This document shows positions 8,716 to 17,267 of a stretch of 64,000 nt of DNA, piece after piece. Made by a program: the position numbers and the translations under genes. The DNA comes from CAWBQO01 sp963790965 (GTDB taxonomy: Bacteria > Bacteroidota > Rhodothermia > Rhodothermales > DASSAV01). The stretch is from positions 1,178,001 to 1,242,000 of the forward strand of contig CAWBQO010000003.1 in assembly GCA_963790965.1 (NCBI GenBank), written 5' to 3'. Every line of letters begins with the position of its first letter. The stretch's first letter is position 1. The notes below the pieces were generated by a model that worked only from the letters and a program-made list of their open reading frames with translations, did not search any database and was not told the DNA's origin.

Positions 8716-9390
8716 ATGGTTACCATCATCGACTACGGCATCGGCAATCTCCGCTCGATTGAAAAAGCGTTCCAGGCCGTTGGCGCAGAGGTGCTTCGCA
8801 CAGACAAAGCCGAAGACCTGCAGCGCGCCGAGCGGCTCGTCTTGCCGGGCGTTGGCGCTTTCGGCGCGTGCGCGGCCGAGATTCGCCGCCGGGACCTCGT
8901 GGAACCCATCGTCGACGCGGTAGCGGCGGGCATTCCCCTGCTCGGGGTATGCGTGGGCATGCAGCTCCTCTTTGAAACCGGCGAGGAAAAAGGATTGCAC
9001 AAAGGCCTGGGCCTTCTTCCCGGCCGGGTGCGCCGGTTCGACTTCGAAGAAGAGGAAGAGGGCGCTTCCTGCGAGTCGCCCGCACGCCCCGCGACGGGCA
9101 TTGTGAACAGCCGGCAGCTTAAGGTGCCCCATATGGGTTGGAATACGCTCCTCCCCACGCGCCCCTCTCCCCTGCTCGCCGGACTTGACGACGGCGCGTA
9201 TGTCTACTTTGTCCATTCCTACTACGCTGAACCCGCCCAGGAGAGCGATGCGCTGGCATATACCGAATATGGTGTCCGCTTCACGTCCGTGGTAGCGAGG
9301 AACAACGTTTTTGGCGTCCAGTTTCATCCCGAGAAAAGTCAGCAGGTCGGCCTTCGCGTTCTGCATAATTTTAGCCGCCTGCCCGCCTGA
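8716..9390 (+). CDS. hisH: Imidazole glycerol phosphate synthase, glutaminase subunit
   Basis: Supplies ammonia from glutamine to HisF in histidine synthesis. 224 residues, class I glutamine amidotransferase fold. Nucleophile Cys79 sits in LLGVCVGMQLLF; the His-Glu pair is in FGVQFHPEKSQQVG near the C-terminus. It also has the family N-terminus IIDYGIGNLRSIEKAF. First of three his genes in the order hisH-hisA-hisF, 139 bases before hisA. Confidence 0.96.
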   Translation: MVTIIDYGIGNLRSIEKAFQAVGAEVLRTDKAEDLQRAERLVLPGVGAFGACAAEIRRRDLVEPIVDAVAAGIPLLGVCVGMQLLFETGEEKGLHKGLGLLPGRVRRFDFEEEEEGASCESPARPATGIVNSRQLKVPHMGWNTLLPTRPSPLLAGLDDGAYVYFVHSYYAEPAQESDALAYTEYGVRFTSVVARNNVFGVQFHPEKSQQVGLRVLHNFSRLPA

Positions 9391-9529
9391 ATCCGCCTCT
9401 CTTCTCACGCACCTCCGTGCGCTCCCGGGTTTAGGACCCGGCATGAAATTTGGACTGTAGCGTCCTGTCTCTTCTTTGGTTACGTGGCCCGCGCGGTCCG
9501 TGCATCAACGGGTTTAAGTTCTCTCCGGC

Positions 9530-10354
9530 ATGATCCTGGTTATTCCTGCAATTGATCTTCGCGGCGGCCACTGCGTTCGGCTCCTTCAAGGCTCCTACAC
9601 GGATGAAACCGTGTATTTCGAGGATCCCGTCAAAATGGCCAAGCTCATGCGCGTGCAGAACGCGCGGTGCCTGCACGTGGTGGACCTCGACGCAGCCAGG
9701 GGCGGCTCTGAAGATCGCGCGCACAACCGGCAGGTCATTGCGGAAATCTGTGCCGAACTTGACATCCCCGTTCAGGTCGGTGGCGGCATTCGCACCATGG
9801 AGGATATCGAGGCCGCGATCGAAATGGGCGTTTACCGCGTCATCATCGGAACGGCTGCGGTGCGTGACCCGGACCTGGTTTCGGAGGCGGTGGCTCGTTT
9901 TGGTTGTAGCCGGATCGCCGTCGGGATCGATGCGCGCGAGGGCGAGGTGCGCGTGCATGGATGGACGGAAGGCAGCGGCGTCGGTGCCGTCGACCTTGCA
10001 GTAGACATGGAGCGCCGGGGCGTCCGCCGGATCATTTACACCGACATCAGCCGCGACGGCACGTTGTCGGGCCCCAACATCGATGCCTATCGCGAGATGG
10101 GCAAGGAGCTTTCGCGCGCGCGCATTACGGTGTCAGGCGGCATTGGCGGCTACCCGGACCTGCTCCGGGTCAAGGAACTAAAGTCCTACCGGGTCGACTC
10201 CGTCATCGTAGGCCGGGCGCTTTACGAAAACAAGTTTCCCTGCCAGAAAATCTGGTGCTGGCACGACAAGGAGAAAGTGGATCTCGACAGCTTCTCAACA
10301 GCGACGCTCAGAGAATCGCCGGCAGCAGACGTAAGTTGTTGTCCGCCCGCCTGA
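9530..10354 (+). CDS. hisA: Phosphoribosylformimino-5-aminoimidazole carboxamide ribotide isomerase
   Basis: Fourth enzyme of histidine synthesis, a (beta/alpha)8 barrel that opens the ribose ring of ProFAR. The catalytic aspartates are in IPAIDLRGGHCVRL (Asp9) and YTDISRDGTLSGPN, with phosphate-binding GGGIRTMEDI. At 274 residues it is longer than the usual 240-260. The last 20 or so residues (after FSTATL) are unconserved in appearance and probably a benign C-terminal extension. 27 bases before hisF. Confidence 0.95.
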   Translation: MILVIPAIDLRGGHCVRLLQGSYTDETVYFEDPVKMAKLMRVQNARCLHVVDLDAARGGSEDRAHNRQVIAEICAELDIPVQVGGGIRTMEDIEAAIEMGVYRVIIGTAAVRDPDLVSEAVARFGCSRIAVGIDAREGEVRVHGWTEGSGVGAVDLAVDMERRGVRRIIYTDISRDGTLSGPNIDAYREMGKELSRARITVSGGIGGYPDLLRVKELKSYRVDSVIVGRALYENKFPCQKIWCWHDKEKVDLDSFSTATLRESPAADVSCCPPA

Positions 10355-10381
10355 CCTGATTTTCTCGCTCCCGTTCTGCTT

Positions 10382-11194
10382 ATGCTCGCAAAGCGCATCA
10401 TTCCCTGCCTCGACGTCGACCAGGGCCGCGTCGTGAAAGGCGTCAATTTTCTTGGCCTCGTCGATGCCGGTGATCCCGTCGAACAGGCCCGCTTCTACGA
10501 TGCGGCCGGGGCGGACGAGCTGGTCTTTCTCGACATTACCGCCACCCACGAAGGCCGCGGCATCATGCACGATGTCGTTCGCCGCACCGCCGACCAGGTG
10601 TTCATCCCACTGACCGTTGGCGGGGGCATTCGTACGCTGGAAGATATGCGGGCCATGTTGCGCGCCGGAGCGGACAAAGTATCCCTCAATTCGGCCGCTA
10701 TCTCCAATCCAGATCTCATCTCGCAGGGCGCGCAGGATTTCGGCAATCAGTGCATGGTGGTGGCGATCGACGCTCGCCGGGTGCCGCAGGAAGGGCGCTG
10801 GGAAGTCTTCACCCACGGCGGCCGCCGCTCGGCCGGACTGGATGCGGTGGAATGGGCGTTAGAAGCCGAACAGCGCGGTGCCGGCGAAATCCTGCTCACG
10901 TCCATGGACCGGGACGGCACGAAGGACGGATACGATATCGAACTCCTTCGCGCCCTCGGAAGCCGCCTGAGCATTCCCGTGATTGCCTCCGGAGGTGCCG
11001 GCACCCTCGATCATCTGGTCGCGGGCATAAAAGATGGCGGCGCAGATGCGGTCTTGGCCGCTTCCATCTTCCATTTCCGCACGTACTCGATTCGTCAGGC
11101 AAAAGCCCATCTCCAGGAAGCCGGAATAGAAGTGCGCACCGGAATAGACGCCGCCCCGGTCGTTTCGCCGAAAACAGCCCTTTCCGATGCCTGA
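10382..11194 (+). CDS. hisF: Imidazole glycerol phosphate synthase, cyclase subunit
   Basis: Partner of HisH; forms imidazole glycerol phosphate and AICAR. 270 residues, (beta/alpha)8 barrel. Catalytic aspartates are in RIIPCLDVDQGRVVKGVNF (Asp11) and LLTSMDRDGTKDGYD. Phosphate-binding loops are VGGGIRTLEDM and ASGGAGTLDHL. Its stop overlaps the start of the next small gene by 8 bases, so the two are probably translationally coupled. Confidence 0.96.
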   Translation: MLAKRIIPCLDVDQGRVVKGVNFLGLVDAGDPVEQARFYDAAGADELVFLDITATHEGRGIMHDVVRRTADQVFIPLTVGGGIRTLEDMRAMLRAGADKVSLNSAAISNPDLISQGAQDFGNQCMVVAIDARRVPQEGRWEVFTHGGRRSAGLDAVEWALEAEQRGAGEILLTSMDRDGTKDGYDIELLRALGSRLSIPVIASGGAGTLDHLVAGIKDGGADAVLAASIFHFRTYSIRQAKAHLQEAGIEVRTGIDAAPVVSPKTALSDA

Positions 11195-11453
11195 CACCCG
11201 CACGCCCCCTACCGTGGCGCTCCTCCGCGGAGCGGCGGTCCTGTTCGTCCTGCTGTGCCTCGGCATGATTGCCTGGCTGGTGGATAAAGCCGTGCGCTAC
11301 CCTGAGATCCACGCCTCTCAGCTCGGGCATACAGCTCCGCTGTGGGTTCCGATGATTGTCTTTATGACGCTCGGTGCCGCCGCAGTGGCCTTTCTCTTCC
11401 TGCGCGCCGCTCGCCGAGAGTCGGAACGCGTCGGGCCTCAAGAAGGCCGGTAA
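11187..11453 (+). CDS. Small membrane protein downstream of hisF
   Basis: 88 residues with two clear hydrophobic segments (about 10-31, AVLFVLLCLGMIAWLV, and about 48-70, WVPMIVFMTLGAAAVAFLF) and a charged Arg-rich C-terminus. It overlaps the hisF stop by 8 bases, which argues that it is a real, co-expressed gene. I do not recognise the family and give no function. Confidence 0.6.
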   Translation: MPDTRTPPTVALLRGAAVLFVLLCLGMIAWLVDKAVRYPEIHASQLGHTAPLWVPMIVFMTLGAAAVAFLFLRAARRESERVGPQEGR

Positions 11454-11613
11454 GTTCGCGGTCGCCCCCTGGCCTCCTCGGTTCGGCGGGGGCAACTTGC
11501 CCGGTCCAACCCACCTTCCGGCGGACGGGCACAACGTTTGCACTCATGCGTGAAGAAGCCGGCGAATCTGCGCATCGCCGCCCATTACTCAGATCAACAA
11601 GGGTTCACTTCGC

Positions 11614-12267
11614 ATGAACAACAGCTATCATAATGCCTTGCGCGTCTCTCTCTTGGCGCTCGTCCTGTTTGCTGGACACACAACTTCCCGCGCGCAGTCT
11701 GCCGACGCGCTGCTCCAGCGGGTGGAGGCGAAGTACGAAGACGTCAGCACGCTTCGCGCCGAGTTCACCCAGACCATGTCGTCGAGCTACGGCGACCAGG
11801 ACCAGTCTTTCGCGGGCACCGTCCTCCTACAGGCAGACAAGTACCGCGTTGAGACCGGCAACCAGACGCTTGTCACCGACGGCAAGACAACATGGGTCTT
11901 CAACAAGGACGAGAACCAGGTCGTGATCAACAGCAACGTGGACGATGAGACGAGCTTTTCGCTGAGCGGCTTCTTGTTTGACGTTCGCAAGCAATACGAC
12001 GCCGTGAGCGCCAGAAGCGTGTCGCTCGACGGGCAGAAGCACTTTCTGCTCCTCCTGAAGCCGAAGGACACCGAGTCCTTCTTCCGCGAAGTGCGTCTGT
12101 GGCTGCGCGACGGCGACACGATGGTTACACGCCTCGAGGTCAATGATGCCAACGAGACGAAGATGACCTTCAACCTCAGAAACGTGGAACTCAATCCGAA
12201 ACTCAGCGCCTCCGCGTTTTCCTTCAAGCCGCCTTCATCGGCGGAAGTGATCGATCTGCGTTCATGA
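11614..12267 (+). CDS. lolA: Outer-membrane lipoprotein carrier LolA
   Basis: 217 residues with a signal peptide ending near RAQS (residues 1-29), followed by the LolA start ADALLQRVEAKYEDVSTLRAEFTQT. Periplasmic chaperone that shuttles mature lipoproteins to the outer membrane. The window also encodes Lgt and several lipoproteins that would use this route. The fold-typical ending LRNVELNPKLSASAFSFKPP is present. A terminator follows within 35 bases, so it is probably monocistronic or the last gene of its unit. Confidence 0.93.
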   Translation: MNNSYHNALRVSLLALVLFAGHTTSRAQSADALLQRVEAKYEDVSTLRAEFTQTMSSSYGDQDQSFAGTVLLQADKYRVETGNQTLVTDGKTTWVFNKDENQVVINSNVDDETSFSLSGFLFDVRKQYDAVSARSVSLDGQKHFLLLLKPKDTESFFREVRLWLRDGDTMVTRLEVNDANETKMTFNLRNVELNPKLSASAFSFKPPSSAEVIDLRS

Positions 12268-12299
12268 CGAAACCTTGACGAGGCTTGTCTATTTAGCGG

Positions 12300-12333
12300 G
12301 CGGGAGAGCATCAGGCTTTCCCGCTCTTTTTCT
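12300..12333 (+). terminator. Intrinsic terminator after lolA
   Basis: A 10-bp stem with one G-T pair (12300-12309 with 12315-12324), loop ATCAG, followed by TCTTTTTCT. It sits between lolA and the next membrane-protein gene. Confidence 0.85.
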
Positions 12334-12377
12334 AACGGCGGCCCGCCGGCTCCGGGCAAGCCACAGCAACGGCTTCT

Positions 12378-13478
12378 TTGAACGCGCGAACCCGAACCCG
12401 TCTGGCGCAAATCGGCAGCTTCGTCCTCGCAGGCATACTGCTCTACCTTGCGCTGCGCGGGGTGGACTTCTCCGAGATCGGGCACGTCCTCCACGACGCC
12501 AACTATCTATGGCTCATTCCGCTCGTCTTCATCGTGCTCTTCAGCCACTGGCTTCGCGCGTGGCGGTGGAAGGTACTCGTGGATGTGCTCCCCGAAGTGC
12601 GCGAGCCTGAACGAAACGGCCGCGGCGTCTCTACCACGACGGCATTCTACTCCGTCATGATCGGCTACATGGTGAACTATGTAGCCCCGCGCCTCGGCGA
12701 GGTGGTACGATCGGCCAATCTGGCGCGGCAAGAGCGGCTGCAGTTCAGCGGCATCTTCGGCACCGTCGTGGTGGAGCGCATCCTCGACATGATCGTGTTG
12801 CTCATCGGCCTGGCCGTCACGGCGGTCCTGTTGCTCGATCAGTACGCCGAGATCGACCGCCTCTTCCTCCGCCCCATGGTGGAAGGTATCGGCCGCATTC
12901 CGATGGCGGGCTTAGCCCTTTTGGCGCTCTTTGTCGCGGTGCTGGTCGGCATCGGCTTCTGGAGCGCCGCTCGGTATAACTCGCCCGTGCAGCGCTTCTG
13001 GGCAGGACGGGTGCAGCCGCTACTCGCTTCGTTTAAGGAAGGCCTGCTGACGCTCCTCCGCACGCGGCGCAGAGGCGTCCTGCTCATCAGCACCGTCGGG
13101 ATGTGGCTGTGCTACGCCCTGATGGCCTATCTGCCGTTCCAACTGCTCCACCTCGCCGCCCCTTACGGCATTTCCTTCGCAGATGCCTTTGCCATCATGA
13201 TCATCGGCGCGGTCGGCATTGTTATTCCTTCTCCGGGAGGAACAGGTTCTTATCACTTCATCACCACCACGGCGCTGCATGGTCTTTTCGCCATGGACCT
13301 CTCCGCCGCCGCTGCTTACGCTGTTTTAACGCACGGTGCCCAGATGATCCTGTACATCCTCTCCGGCTTCGTGGCTATTCTGATCCAGGGCTCAGGGTTT
13401 AGCGGGTTGACTACTGCCGAGGAAACCGTTCCCGTCGACGAGCCGGAACGGCGCATTGAGGCCGCCGAAGTGGAGTGA
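12378..13478 (+). CDS. UPF0104/YbhN-type flippase-like membrane protein
   Basis: 366 residues with about eight hydrophobic helices. It belongs to the lysylphosphatidylglycerol synthase TM-region/UPF0104 superfamily, lacking the aminoacyl transferase domain of MprF. Typical elements are GILLYLALRGVDF at the N-terminus, WLRAWRWKVL, YMVNYVAPRLGEVVRS, and IVIPSPGGTGSYHF near residue 285. Homologues are proposed lipid flippases; the substrate is unknown here. The apparent start is TTG at 12378 (MNARTRTRLAQIG), just after the lolA terminator. Confidence 0.88.
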   Translation: MNARTRTRLAQIGSFVLAGILLYLALRGVDFSEIGHVLHDANYLWLIPLVFIVLFSHWLRAWRWKVLVDVLPEVREPERNGRGVSTTTAFYSVMIGYMVNYVAPRLGEVVRSANLARQERLQFSGIFGTVVVERILDMIVLLIGLAVTAVLLLDQYAEIDRLFLRPMVEGIGRIPMAGLALLALFVAVLVGIGFWSAARYNSPVQRFWAGRVQPLLASFKEGLLTLLRTRRRGVLLISTVGMWLCYALMAYLPFQLLHLAAPYGISFADAFAIMIIGAVGIVIPSPGGTGSYHFITTTALHGLFAMDLSAAAAYAVLTHGAQMILYILSGFVAILIQGSGFSGLTTAEETVPVDEPERRIEAAEVE

Positions 13479-13797
13479 GCCTTGGCGCGCGCTCGCTTCG
13501 CCGAAGGCCGCCGCTAAGCCGCTATTTTTGCAGCGCCTTAACTGTTCCCGCTAAGCTTTAGCACGGCCTTGCCGGAATTGCTCGACGCCGAGTAGCAGAC
13601 CCTATCGTATTAATAAAAAGGATTTTATCAACTATTCACGGGTGCGCTTCCACCGCTCGGCGTTCACCTTGTACGGTTCGTGAGGCTTACCGGGCGCAGG
13701 GAGGCAGGATTAAGTATCCTTCCGTTGCCGCCTCGGGTGAGGCATCGTCTCAACCCGCGCGCTTCCACCGGTTGACCTCAACAAACAGGAAGTCGCT
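13479..13797. other. 319-base gap before an 86-residue gene
   Basis: No gene seen. It contains a small hairpin GCTAA-GCT-TTAGC (13550-13562) and an AT-rich stretch ATTAATAAAAAGGATTTTAT near 13608-13629 that could be promoter DNA for the downstream gene. No clear terminator for the upstream gene. Confidence 0.4.
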
Positions 13798-14058
13798 ATG
13801 CAAGCATCCTTGCAGTACGATTCGCGCAATCCGCTCGAAGAGCTTATGAGTGACGAACTGTTCCAGGTGCTGGAGCAGCACGACTTGCTCAGCGAAAAAG
13901 GCGTGCGGGATTATCAGATCCGCAGGAAGTTTCGTCTACTGCGCGCCGAAGATATGCCCGCTTCAGACGCGATTGAATACCTGCGCGAAGAGTACCCGTA
14001 TCTGCAATTCGACACGATCCGGAAGATAGTCTACAGAGGAAGCGCAGCCGGAGACTGA
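13798..14058 (+). CDS. Small conserved-looking protein of unknown function
   Basis: 86 residues, mostly helical and charged, no signal or membrane segment. The C-terminal half (EDMPASDAIEYLREEYPYLQ, then FDTIRKIVY) reads like a small DNA- or RNA-binding helical unit, but no known motif is identified. Codon use matches the neighbourhood, and it has a long untranslated leader of its own. It is convergent with rlmB, 6 bases away. Function unknown. Confidence 0.6.
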   Translation: MQASLQYDSRNPLEELMSDELFQVLEQHDLLSEKGVRDYQIRRKFRLLRAEDMPASDAIEYLREEYPYLQFDTIRKIVYRGSAAGD

Positions 14059-14064
14059 CGCGCC

Positions 14065-14859
14065 TTAAGGCCGCACCTTGGCCGCCGCGAAGAGCAGAAT
14101 GCCTGCCGCGACGGAGGCGTTCAACGACTCCACATCGCCGCGAATGGGAATCGACACGCGGAAGTCGCACGACTCTGCCACGCGCGGGCGAAGGCCCTTC
14201 CCTTCGCTGCCAATAACGAGGACCACGGGGCGATCCCAGTCCATGTCCCACACGCTCAGTTCCCCGTCGCCGGTTGCCCCGGCCACCCAGTAGCCTCGTT
14301 CCTTGAGCTGAAGGATGGTCTCGGCAACGTTGGTCACCCGCGCAATGGGCACGCGCAGCGCAGTCCCCGCACTCGCCTTAACGGCCACCGCGCTGAGCGG
14401 GGCCATGCTTCGGTTCGGCACGATGATCCCCGCCGCCCCCGCCGCAACGGCACTTCTCAGGATCGCGCCAAAGTTATGCGGGTCCTCCATGCCGTCGAGC
14501 AGCACCAGCAGCGGCTTGCGGGCGCGCACGTCGTCGAGGGACGGCGCGGCGGCGGTCAGGAGCGCCTCCACTTCGAGATACGGTGCCGGCGCGCACACCG
14601 CAACGACACCCTGGTGATTCGCGCCCTTTGCAAGCGCATCGAGCCGCTGCGCCGGCACAAACTGAACGGTCACACCCGCCCTTACGGCGCTCCGCCTGAT
14701 CTCGTCTACGGGTCTGCCGGACGCGCCCCGAGGAAGGTATATCTTTTCCAGATCGGCGTCCTGCCGCTCCAATGCTTCCCGCACGGGGTTGCGCCCCACG
14801 AGGATGCGACTCCCCTCCTCTTCGCCCCTCCGCTCTCTCGCCATCGGGCTTTCCTTCAT
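14065..14859 (-). CDS. rlmB: 23S rRNA 2'-O-ribose methyltransferase, TrmH/SpoU family (RlmB-like)
   Basis: About 264 residues of the SPOUT class. The N-terminal substrate-binding domain starts ILVGRNPVREALE. The knotted SAM domain has the three SpoU motifs, including VLVIGSEGKGLRPRVAE and IPIRGDVESLNASVAAGI. RlmB modifies G2251 of 23S rRNA in E. coli; the exact target here is inferred. The start MKESPMARERR at 14859 leaves 4 bases after the previous gene's stop, whereas the longer frame to 14886 would overlap it. Co-transcription with the upstream decarboxylase gene is likely. Confidence 0.9.
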   Translation of the reverse strand: MKESPMARERRGEEEGSRILVGRNPVREALERQDADLEKIYLPRGASGRPVDEIRRSAVRAGVTVQFVPAQRLDALAKGANHQGVVAVCAPAPYLEVEALLTAAAPSLDDVRARKPLLVLLDGMEDPHNFGAILRSAVAAGAAGIIVPNRSMAPLSAVAVKASAGTALRVPIARVTNVAETILQLKERGYWVAGATGDGELSVWDMDWDRPVVLVIGSEGKGLRPRVAESCDFRVSIPIRGDVESLNASVAAGILLFAAAKVRP

Positions 14860-14863
14860 CTTG

Positions 14864-16222
14864 TTATAGCGACGCCGCAAGCTCAACCAGCCGCTTGTAA
14901 ATAGATTCGGTCGCGGCTTCGTGCTCCGGCTTCATCAGGACGCTTCGAAGGATCCGCGCCTGTGGAATATCCGGCTCGATGCCGGCAAGCCGCGACGACT
15001 CGACGCGCAGCAAGCTTACAAATAGCGGATCTGCATTTCCCATCCCTTCTTCAAACACGGCTGCAGAGAACGCATCGACCGCTGAAGCCTTTCCGGCAGA
15101 CGGAAAGTACGTCACGATATCCAGTTCGGGGCTGCCGTAGGCGACATATCGGTCGCCCCGTGTGATGCGTTCCGTCAGATCTCGCGCCGCGTGCAGGCAC
15201 GCGCCAAGAACGGGGCCGAATCCTGCCTCGGCATGGAGGGGAAGCACCTGAAGCGTGAGCCAGAGTGCGCCGGCCGCCGCGCCGGCCCGAGAGCACTCGA
15301 GGCTGATCTCGCCGAGATGAAGCGCGTCGCTGGTAAAGTAGGTGTACGGAGAATCGTGCTTGTACAAGCGCCCGACGCTCGGGTCCGCGAAGAGCACGCA
15401 CCCGCAGCCATATGGCTGCAATCCATGCTTGTGCGGGTCAATGGCAACTGAGTCGCACTGTCCGATTGCTCGCAGATTGCGGCGTGTCTCCTCAGAAAGT
15501 GTGTCGTCATCTCCCCACGCAGTCACGGCGAAGAATCCGCCATAGGCCGCATCGATGTGTACGCGGCAGCCAAAGCGCCGCGCAAGCGCAAGCCCCTCTT
15601 CAATCGGATCAACGGCTCCGCGCGCCGTCGTCCCTGCCGTGAACACCACCGTATGGATGCTTCCTCCTTCGAGCACCCTCTCCAGCGCATCGAGGTCCAT
15701 CCTTCCGTCCGCATCCGCCGGGATGTACGTGTGCGGCATCCGAAGCACTCCGGCCATGCGGCCGTGGGTGTAGTGCGCTTCCTCGCTGAAAGCAATCCCG
15801 CCTTCCGGGTGAAGCTCACGCGCAATCCAAAGCGCCTCCAGATTCGCGAGGGTTCCGGAAGTCGTCAGGTGCCCGAGGCGCGGCTGCGGCAGGTGGACCA
15901 TGTCCGCCAGCATCGCTACGGCCTCCTTTTCCATCTCCGCAGTTGGCGGTCCGCCGTCAAGCGCGTGGTTATTGGGATTGATGAGCATTGCGCCCACATA
16001 CCCGGCTACGGCGGCGGGATGCGGCGGTTTGAGCATCTGCCCTGCGTAGCGAGGATGGAAGAACGGGTAATTGCCCTCGAGCCGGTTCGTGTACGCCTCG
16101 ATGGCCTCTGCCATAGCGGCCGGAGCCACATTCGTCGCGGGGTGCGAATCGAAAGCCCCCCACTTCTTTTCCCAGGCTTCCACGGCTCCGATCACCTGCG
16201 CCACAAGGTCTGCTCTGTCCAT
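14864..16222 (-). CDS. PLP-dependent group II amino-acid decarboxylase-like protein
   Basis: 452 residues of the pyridoxal-dependent decarboxylase family (aromatic-amino-acid/glutamate decarboxylase type). The PLP lysine lies in SVAIDPHKHGLQPYGCGCVL. Other typical segments are GHLTTSGTLANLEAL, TAGTTARGAVDPIEE and VHIDAAYGGFFAVT. Such enzymes decarboxylate aromatic amino acids, glutamate or diaminobutyrate; the substrate cannot be fixed here. It lies in a minus-strand run with rlmB, lgt and hisS, none of which hints at a pathway. Confidence 0.88.
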   Translation of the reverse strand: MDRADLVAQVIGAVEAWEKKWGAFDSHPATNVAPAAMAEAIEAYTNRLEGNYPFFHPRYAGQMLKPPHPAAVAGYVGAMLINPNNHALDGGPPTAEMEKEAVAMLADMVHLPQPRLGHLTTSGTLANLEALWIARELHPEGGIAFSEEAHYTHGRMAGVLRMPHTYIPADADGRMDLDALERVLEGGSIHTVVFTAGTTARGAVDPIEEGLALARRFGCRVHIDAAYGGFFAVTAWGDDDTLSEETRRNLRAIGQCDSVAIDPHKHGLQPYGCGCVLFADPSVGRLYKHDSPYTYFTSDALHLGEISLECSRAGAAAGALWLTLQVLPLHAEAGFGPVLGACLHAARDLTERITRGDRYVAYGSPELDIVTYFPSAGKASAVDAFSAAVFEEGMGNADPLFVSLLRVESSRLAGIEPDIPQARILRSVLMKPEHEAATESIYKRLVELAASL

Positions 16223-16255
16223 CCCGTTCTCCTTCTTGTCGCCAGTGCGCCGGCA

Positions 16256-17251
16256 TCAGACCGACGCGGGCTGGGTCGTTCTTCCGTCTGCCGGTACCGA
16301 ATCCAACGGCCGGCGGCGGGAGGTAAAGGCCATGCCGGCGGCACCAGCCAACATCAGCACCGTGGCAATGACTTCCGCCTGCGTCACGGTCAGCCCCAGC
16401 AGTTGAAACTCGTTGTTGACGCGAATAAGCTCGATCAGAAAGCGCTCCATTCCATTCAGAAACAGGTAAAGCGAGAAAAGCCACCCGGCCCTGAAAGGAT
16501 GCCTTCGGAGCGACCACAGCACGCCGAAGAGCGCCAGGGCCATGGCGAACTCGTAGAGCATCGTCGGATAGACGCCGTCGGCCAGCGGGCCGCACCCGTT
16601 CAAGATCACCGCGTCGTTCACCCACTGGTTGCCCTGGTCCAGGATGCTGTTCGGGAACGTCTCGCTCCAGAGGCGCGCCGGAATCCAGCCGGGCTTGTTC
16701 GCAAGGTTCGAACAGATGCCCCAGTCTCCGTCACCGGCCAGGTAACACCCGATCCGGCCGATGCCGTACCCGATCATAAGCCCCGGCGCGACGGCGTCGG
16801 CAACGAGCGGGATGCGCAAGCCTTTCTTGCGAACCAGCATCGCAATGGCGATGGCGGCTACGATCAATCCACCGTAAAACGTGAATCCTCCGCCCGAGAA
16901 GAGCATCCGTCCGGGTGCCATCAGGAAGCTGTCGAGGTTCTCCAGAACGTGAAAGAACTTTGCGCCGACAAAGCCAAAGACGACGGCGAACACCACCATC
17001 GTTCCTACGAGCGCCGACGGCGGGGCCAGTCGCGTCGACGGCCCTTTGCGCCCTTTCCGGTTCTTCTCCTCGATGGGGACGCGAACGCCCTTCAGCCGGC
17101 CCTCGCGGTATAGCCGGTCCAGATCCTTCCCCGTGAGCCAGGCCGCCGTGAGGATTGCCACCGCCACCATCGCGCCGAAGGAGTAGATGGTCAGGCTGCT
17201 GTGTCCAAACAGCGAGAACGGCAGCGGAATATCAAACAGGATCGGAAACAT
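16256..17251 (-). CDS. lgt: Prolipoprotein diacylglyceryl transferase
   Basis: Transfers diacylglycerol from phosphatidylglycerol to the lipobox cysteine of prolipoproteins in the inner membrane. 331 residues with about seven membrane helices. The Lgt signature region reads GIGRIGCYLAGDGDWG; the canonical GRxGNFxNxE carries Asn where this has Cys. The variant looks like the form I recall from Bacteroidota. A basic cytoplasmic loop (EEKNRKGRKGP, about residues 62-72) is longer than in E. coli. Its substrates in this window include the M16 peptidase, a DUF4252 protein, the cytochrome c and the DUF4296 protein. It is 16 bases downstream of hisS. Confidence 0.92.
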   Translation of the reverse strand: MFPILFDIPLPFSLFGHSSLTIYSFGAMVAVAILTAAWLTGKDLDRLYREGRLKGVRVPIEEKNRKGRKGPSTRLAPPSALVGTMVVFAVVFGFVGAKFFHVLENLDSFLMAPGRMLFSGGGFTFYGGLIVAAIAIAMLVRKKGLRIPLVADAVAPGLMIGYGIGRIGCYLAGDGDWGICSNLANKPGWIPARLWSETFPNSILDQGNQWVNDAVILNGCGPLADGVYPTMLYEFAMALALFGVLWSLRRHPFRAGWLFSLYLFLNGMERFLIELIRVNNEFQLLGLTVTQAEVIATVLMLAGAAGMAFTSRRRPLDSVPADGRTTQPASV

Positions 17252-17267
17252 GGGCGAGACGCTTGGT

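Noticed and set aside
15557..17113. 518-codon plus-strand frame opposite the decarboxylase and lgt genes
   Set aside because: Antisense shadow of two well-supported genes; Arg/His/Pro-rich composition and no family likeness, as expected for high-GC DNA.
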